This document shows positions 60,888-64,000 of a stretch of 64,000 bases of DNA, in pieces (positions within the stretch are counted from its first letter, which is position 1; the number at the start of each line of letters is the position of its first letter). Origin of the DNA: Clostridia bacterium. GTDB taxonomy: Bacteria > Bacillota > Clostridia > Oscillospirales > CAG-272. The notes beneath the pieces are model-generated. The model was not told where the DNA came from. It saw only the letters and a program-made list of their open reading frames with translations, and ran no database searches. The translations under genes were made by a program, and so were the position numbers. The stretch lies in NCBI GenBank assembly GCA_017464565.1, contig JAFTZH010000054.1, forward strand, positions 1 to 64,000. The letters are read 5' to 3'.

Positions 60888-61504
60888 GCAGAGGACGTTT
60901 TATTGTTTTCGAGGGTATCGACGGCGCGGGAAAAACGACGCAGGCGAAGCTGCTCGCAAAAAGGCTTGAGGCTATGGGAAAGCGCGTTTATATGACCGCA
61001 GAGCCTACCACTCTTGCTTCGGGCAGGGCGCTGCGCGAGGTGCTTTCGGGAAAGGTGAAGAAAAGCGACTGCGAGATAGCCGTAATGTTCGCCCTTGACA
61101 GAATAGCGCATAATACCGACGGGGATATCGGAATAGAAAAAAAGCTCTCGGATGGAGAGTACGTAATCTGCGACAGATATTATTATTCTTCTCTCGCGTA
61201 TCAGGGAAGCTCGGTGGACTACGAATGGGTAAAGAGTCTGAACGTGCGCTGTCCCGAGATACGCCGTCCCGATATATGTATCTTTCTCGACCTCACACCC
61301 GAGGAAAGTCTTGAGCGTATCAGAGCGGGAAGGGAAAGTACCGAGATATACGAGAATATCGATACGCTGACGAAGGTAAGAGGCTCGTTTATGAGAGTCA
61401 TAGAGGACCTTGGGGAGACCGACAGGATCGAGATAGTGGGTGCCGCGCGAACGGCAGACGAGATAGCCGACGGCGTTTTCGAGGCGGTCAAAGAATATTT
61501 ATAA
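60884..61504 (+). CDS. tmk: Thymidylate kinase
   Basis: 206 residues. P-loop FEGIDGAGKTTQAKLL, DRY motif VICDRYYYSSLAYQG, and a lid region DLTPEESLERIRAGRES are diagnostic. It converts dTMP to dTDP. ATGA overlap with birA shows coupling. Confidence 0.97.
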   Translation: MSRGRFIVFEGIDGAGKTTQAKLLAKRLEAMGKRVYMTAEPTTLASGRALREVLSGKVKKSDCEIAVMFALDRIAHNTDGDIGIEKKLSDGEYVICDRYYYSSLAYQGSSVDYEWVKSLNVRCPEIRRPDICIFLDLTPEESLERIRAGRESTEIYENIDTLTKVRGSFMRVIEDLGETDRIEIVGAARTADEIADGVFEAVKEYL

Positions 61505-61558
61505 AGCTATTTAACCTATAAATAAGCAATTTTTGTCTTCAAAATATGGCGTTTTGAC

Positions 61559-61587
61559 TTGATTGACGCAAACATTTGTCCTATAAT
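61559..61587 (+). promoter_or_regulatory. Promoter of the sugar isomerase/oxidoreductase pair
   Basis: TTGATT (61559-61564), 17-base spacer, TATAAT (61582-61587), 36 bases before ATG 61623. Confidence 0.8.
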
Positions 61588-61622
61588 AAAAACAGATTAA
61601 ACAAATAACGGAGGTATTTATT

Positions 61623-62438
61623 ATGGCATTACCCGTTGCGGTTCAGGTTTATTCGGTCAGAAACGAGGCGTCGGCAGATCTGAAAGGCACGCTCGAAAAA
61701 ATTAAGGAAATGGGGTACGACGGCGTCGAGTTCGCGGGACTTTACGGAAATTCTCCCGCGGATATAAAGAAGATGTGTGAAGATATAGGACTCGTTCCGA
61801 TATCCGCGCACGTTCCTTATCTCGATATGGCGAGCGATCCCCGACAGGTTCTTTCACAGTACGCGGAGATAGGCTGTAAGTACGTTGCCGTCCCCTATCT
61901 TAACGAGGAATTTCGTCCGGGACAGGAGAAATTTTCCGAGGTTATAGAGAATATCAAGCTTATCGGAGCGGTCGCGGGCGAGCTTGGGATGGAGCTTTTG
62001 TATCACAATCACGATTTCGAGTTTATCAAGCTTGACGGAAAATACGCGCTCGACGTGCTTTACGACGAGGTTCCCGCGTCTCTTCTCAAAACCGAGCTCG
62101 ACACCTGCTGGGTGAACGTCGGAGGCGAGGATCCTTCCGCTTATATACTCAAATATTCGGGAAGAGCGCCGGTGGTTCATCTTAAGGATTTTTACGGCGA
62201 GAGGTCGGACGATATGTACGAGCTGATAGGAATAGAAAATAAGGCGCCCACCCGTCCGTCGAACTTTGAGTTCCGTCCCGTAGGAAGCGGAGTTCAGGAT
62301 TTTCCGTCCATACTTGCGGCATCCGAGAAGGCGGGAGCGAAATGGGTGGTAGTTGAGCAGGACAGCCCTTCAATGAATCTCACCCCTATGGAATCCATAA
62401 AAAAGAGCAGAGAATATCTCAGAACGCTCGGTTATTAA
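61623..62438 (+). CDS. Sugar phosphate isomerase/epimerase (TIM-barrel, AP endonuclease 2 superfamily)
   Basis: 271 residues. VQVYSVRNEASADLKGTLEKIKEMGYDGVEFAGL at the N-terminus, YHNHDFEF in the middle and ELDTCWVNVGGEDP, then VHLKDFYG, supply the Glu/His/Asp metal ligands of the xylose-isomerase-like barrel. The substrate is unknown; its partner gene is a Gfo/Idh/MocA dehydrogenase, a pair typical of inositol or 3-keto-sugar routes. CGGAGGT precedes ATG 61623. Confidence 0.94.
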   Translation: MALPVAVQVYSVRNEASADLKGTLEKIKEMGYDGVEFAGLYGNSPADIKKMCEDIGLVPISAHVPYLDMASDPRQVLSQYAEIGCKYVAVPYLNEEFRPGQEKFSEVIENIKLIGAVAGELGMELLYHNHDFEFIKLDGKYALDVLYDEVPASLLKTELDTCWVNVGGEDPSAYILKYSGRAPVVHLKDFYGERSDDMYELIGIENKAPTRPSNFEFRPVGSGVQDFPSILAASEKAGAKWVVVEQDSPSMNLTPMESIKKSREYLRTLGY

Positions 62439-62463
62439 AATAAAAACGGAAAGGAATTTTGAT

Positions 62464-63642
62464 ATGGCAGACAAATCAATGGCAGGGCTCGACCACTTTT
62501 CGGTAAGAGCCGAGGATAAGGGAATTGATACGAGCAAAAAAGTAAGAGTTGGATTTATCGGCTGCGGCTGGATAGCGGATACGCATATGCAGTCCTTCAT
62601 TAAACAGCCCGACGTGGAGATAGTCGCTGGAGCGGATATAGTTCCCGGCAAGGCAGAGGCTTTTTTCAAAAAGCACGGGCTTGAGGGTGTAAAGACCGAT
62701 TACGCGTCGCACAAGGAAATGCTTGACGATGAAAGTCTCGGACTTGACGCTGTAACTATATGTACTTACAACTGTCAGCATGCGGGACCCGCTATATACG
62801 CGCTCAACAAGGGCATAAACGTACTGCTTGAAAAGCCGTTTACCGTAACTCTCGACGAAGCGGTTGAGGTTATGAGAGCCGAGAAGAAGAGCGGCAAGGT
62901 ACTTACTATCGGCTTCCAGCCGAGATTTGACGAGAATATGAAGCTTATTAAGAAGATAGTTCAGTCGGGCGAGCTTGGAGAAATTTATTACGTTCAGACG
63001 GGCGGCGGACGCAGACGCGGTATACCTACGCCTCACGGAACAAGCTTTATTGAGGAGGAGACCGCGGGAGTCGGAGCGCTTGGAGATATCGGATGCTATT
63101 CTCTCGATATGGTGCTTAACGCACTCGGATATCCGAAGCCCCTTACCGTTTCGGGCTATAAATCGGCGTATTTTGGAAAGGATTCCAAATACTGCGGTTA
63201 CGGTAAAAAGGGAGAGGAATACTCCAAAAAGTTCGGCGTCGACGATTTCGCGGCGGCGTTTATCAGACTTGAGGGCGGTATAGTTCTCGATTTCCGTATA
63301 GCTTGGGCGATGAATCTCGATACGCCCGGTGATACCATTATTATGGGTACGAAGGGAAGCTTGCGTATTCCCTCTACCGAGTGCTGGAACGGAACGGTAG
63401 GCGGTCCTATGAAGATATACCACGAGGTGTCGGGCGTGCAGGTAGAGACCGAGCTGCCCGTGCTTAAAACGTCGGGCGGTCTGTTCGACCACAAGATTCG
63501 TACCTTCCTTGACGCTTGTAAGAACGGTACGCCTTCGCCTATTCCGTCAAGCGAGATACTTTACAATCAGGCTATCATCGACGGCGTCGTAAAATCGGCT
63601 GAGGCAGGCCGCGAGGTAGAGATAGTTATTCCAGAGGTATAA
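62464..63642 (+). CDS. Gfo/Idh/MocA-family oxidoreductase
   Basis: 392 residues. The NAD(P) motif VGFIGCGWIADTHMQS lies at about residue 28, after a ~27-residue extension. EKPFTVTLDEAVEVM carries the conserved Lys, and GDIGCYSLDMVLNALG the catalytic region with Asp. It oxidises or reduces a sugar or inositol derivative with NAD(P). It starts 25 bases after the isomerase, so the two form an operon. Repeat D closes it. Confidence 0.95.
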   Translation: MADKSMAGLDHFSVRAEDKGIDTSKKVRVGFIGCGWIADTHMQSFIKQPDVEIVAGADIVPGKAEAFFKKHGLEGVKTDYASHKEMLDDESLGLDAVTICTYNCQHAGPAIYALNKGINVLLEKPFTVTLDEAVEVMRAEKKSGKVLTIGFQPRFDENMKLIKKIVQSGELGEIYYVQTGGGRRRGIPTPHGTSFIEEETAGVGALGDIGCYSLDMVLNALGYPKPLTVSGYKSAYFGKDSKYCGYGKKGEEYSKKFGVDDFAAAFIRLEGGIVLDFRIAWAMNLDTPGDTIIMGTKGSLRIPSTECWNGTVGGPMKIYHEVSGVQVETELPVLKTSGGLFDHKIRTFLDACKNGTPSPIPSSEILYNQAIIDGVVKSAEAGREVEIVIPEV

Positions 63643-63660
63643 TATATATAGGGTTTATGT

Positions 63661-63850
63661 GGGGGGAGTGCCTTTTTGCAAAAAGGCACTCCCCCCATAC
63701 CCCCTCTTCAAAAATCTTAAACGTATTGGATTTAATTTTTGATTTTCGTCTTTCTCTCTGTAGGAAGCAAGACAAAACCCAAACCCAACGTCTAAAGTTT
63801 TTTGCGGTGGGGGTTAGGGGGAGGAGCTTTTTGCAAAAAGCTCCTCCCCC
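63661..63850. repeat. Composite palindromic repeat, copy D
   Basis: 190 bases. The left palindrome (63661-63696) is GGGGGGAGTGCCTTTTTG with complement; the right (63817-63850) is GGGGGAGGAGCTTTTTG with complement. The core starts CCCTCTTCAAAAATCTTAAA and ends CCCAACGTCTAAAGTTTTTT, with GTAGGAAGCAAGACAAAACC inside. It lies between the convergent Gfo/Idh and alaS genes. Confidence 0.85.
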
Positions 63851-63873
63851 TTTATATATTATATATATTACAC

Positions 63874-64000
63874 TTACTTAACCATAGCCGCAACGGTCGA
63901 TTCGGCATTTGTCAATGCCTCGGCAATTTTTGAAGCGTCGCTTCCGCCCGCCATAGCGTTATCGGGACGTCCGCCTCCGCGTCCGCCCGTTACAGCCGCA
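63874..64000 (-). CDS. alaS: Alanyl-tRNA synthetase, C-terminal end (5' part outside window)
   Basis: The minus strand from the right edge reads 41 residues starting AAVTGGRGGGRPDNAMAGGS and ending ALTNAESTVAAMVK, stop TAA at 63876-63874. The GGRGGGRPDxAxxGG motif is the Gly-rich DHHA1 terminus of AlaRS, which charges tRNA-Ala and edits mischarged Ser/Gly. Only this piece is visible. Confidence 0.92.
   Translation of the reverse strand, partial: AAVTGGRGGGRPDNAMAGGSDASKIAEALTNAESTVAAMVK

Noticed and set aside
1-64000. CRISPR array, complete prophage, insertion sequence with transposase
   Set aside because: No regularly spaced repeats, phage structural genes or transposase frames were found. 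The repeats seen are the four composite palindromic elements and short operators.

Overview
The window reads as chromosomal DNA of an uncultured anaerobic Clostridia-type Bacillota, most likely a gut or rumen member of the Oscillospirales/Christensenellales kind. Four things point there: strong Shine-Dalgarno sites and sigma-A promoters; rubredoxin and ferredoxin genes; the Firmicutes orders rimP-nusA-rnpM-ylxQ-infB and maf-mreB-mreC-mreD-mrdA; and a Clostridial ssrA/smpB pair. The name of the organism cannot be read from the sequence.

Layout. 1-5.2 kb: the end of an unknown gene, a condensation-fold (HHxxxDG) acyltransferase-like protein and two tandem BcrAB-type ABC ATPase/permease pairs. 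5.3-9.6 kb: a serine hydrolase, an XRE regulator, and a divergent Crp/Fnr regulator facing a D-2-hydroxyacid dehydrogenase with a Cys-rich tail, a 2x[4Fe-4S] protein and rubredoxin. 10-22.5 kb: an extracellular/glycan locus with three related beta-propeller proteins (one a lipoprotein, two without signals), two secreted proteins built from the same repeated ~220-residue module (one with a C-terminal anchor), a 44-aa peptide, a solute-binding lipoprotein, a nucleoside hydrolase and an SGNH-hydrolase lipoprotein. 22.8-25 kb: a FAD/Rieske oxidoreductase and a ThuA-like protein.

25-34.6 kb is a minus-strand housekeeping operon (DUF2232, gdpP, rplI, dnaB, tilS, hpt, ftsH). 34.7-40 kb is the plus-strand rimP-nusA-rnpM-ylxQ-infB operon. 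40.1-46 kb is a Gld-like ABC system with a DUF4340 protein. 46-49.7 kb looks accessory: a 415-aa protein with a PD-(D/E)xK-like motif and a HEPN-like Rx4H motif, a decayed secreted-protein gene, a TetR regulator with twin operators, and a duplicated 3' end of tmRNA of the kind left by integrative elements. 49.8-53.9 kb holds smpB and a two-gene secreted-protein operon whose promoter is bracketed by an inverted repeat. 54-59.9 kb is the rod-shape operon with an extra LRR-like membrane protein. 60-63.6 kb has birA-tmk and a sugar isomerase/Gfo-Idh oxidoreductase pair; the window ends in the 3' end of alaS.

A family of dispersed intergenic repeats, each made of two strong palindromes around a partly inverted core, occurs at 9.6, 22.6, 40.0 and 63.7 kb. 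The best candidates for undescribed biology are the HEPN-like gene beside the ssrA scar, the module-sharing secreted proteins with a shared upstream palindrome and GC(G/A)S-type C-terminal signal, and the composite palindromic repeat. Functions of unrecognised genes are inferred from motifs only; no database search was possible.
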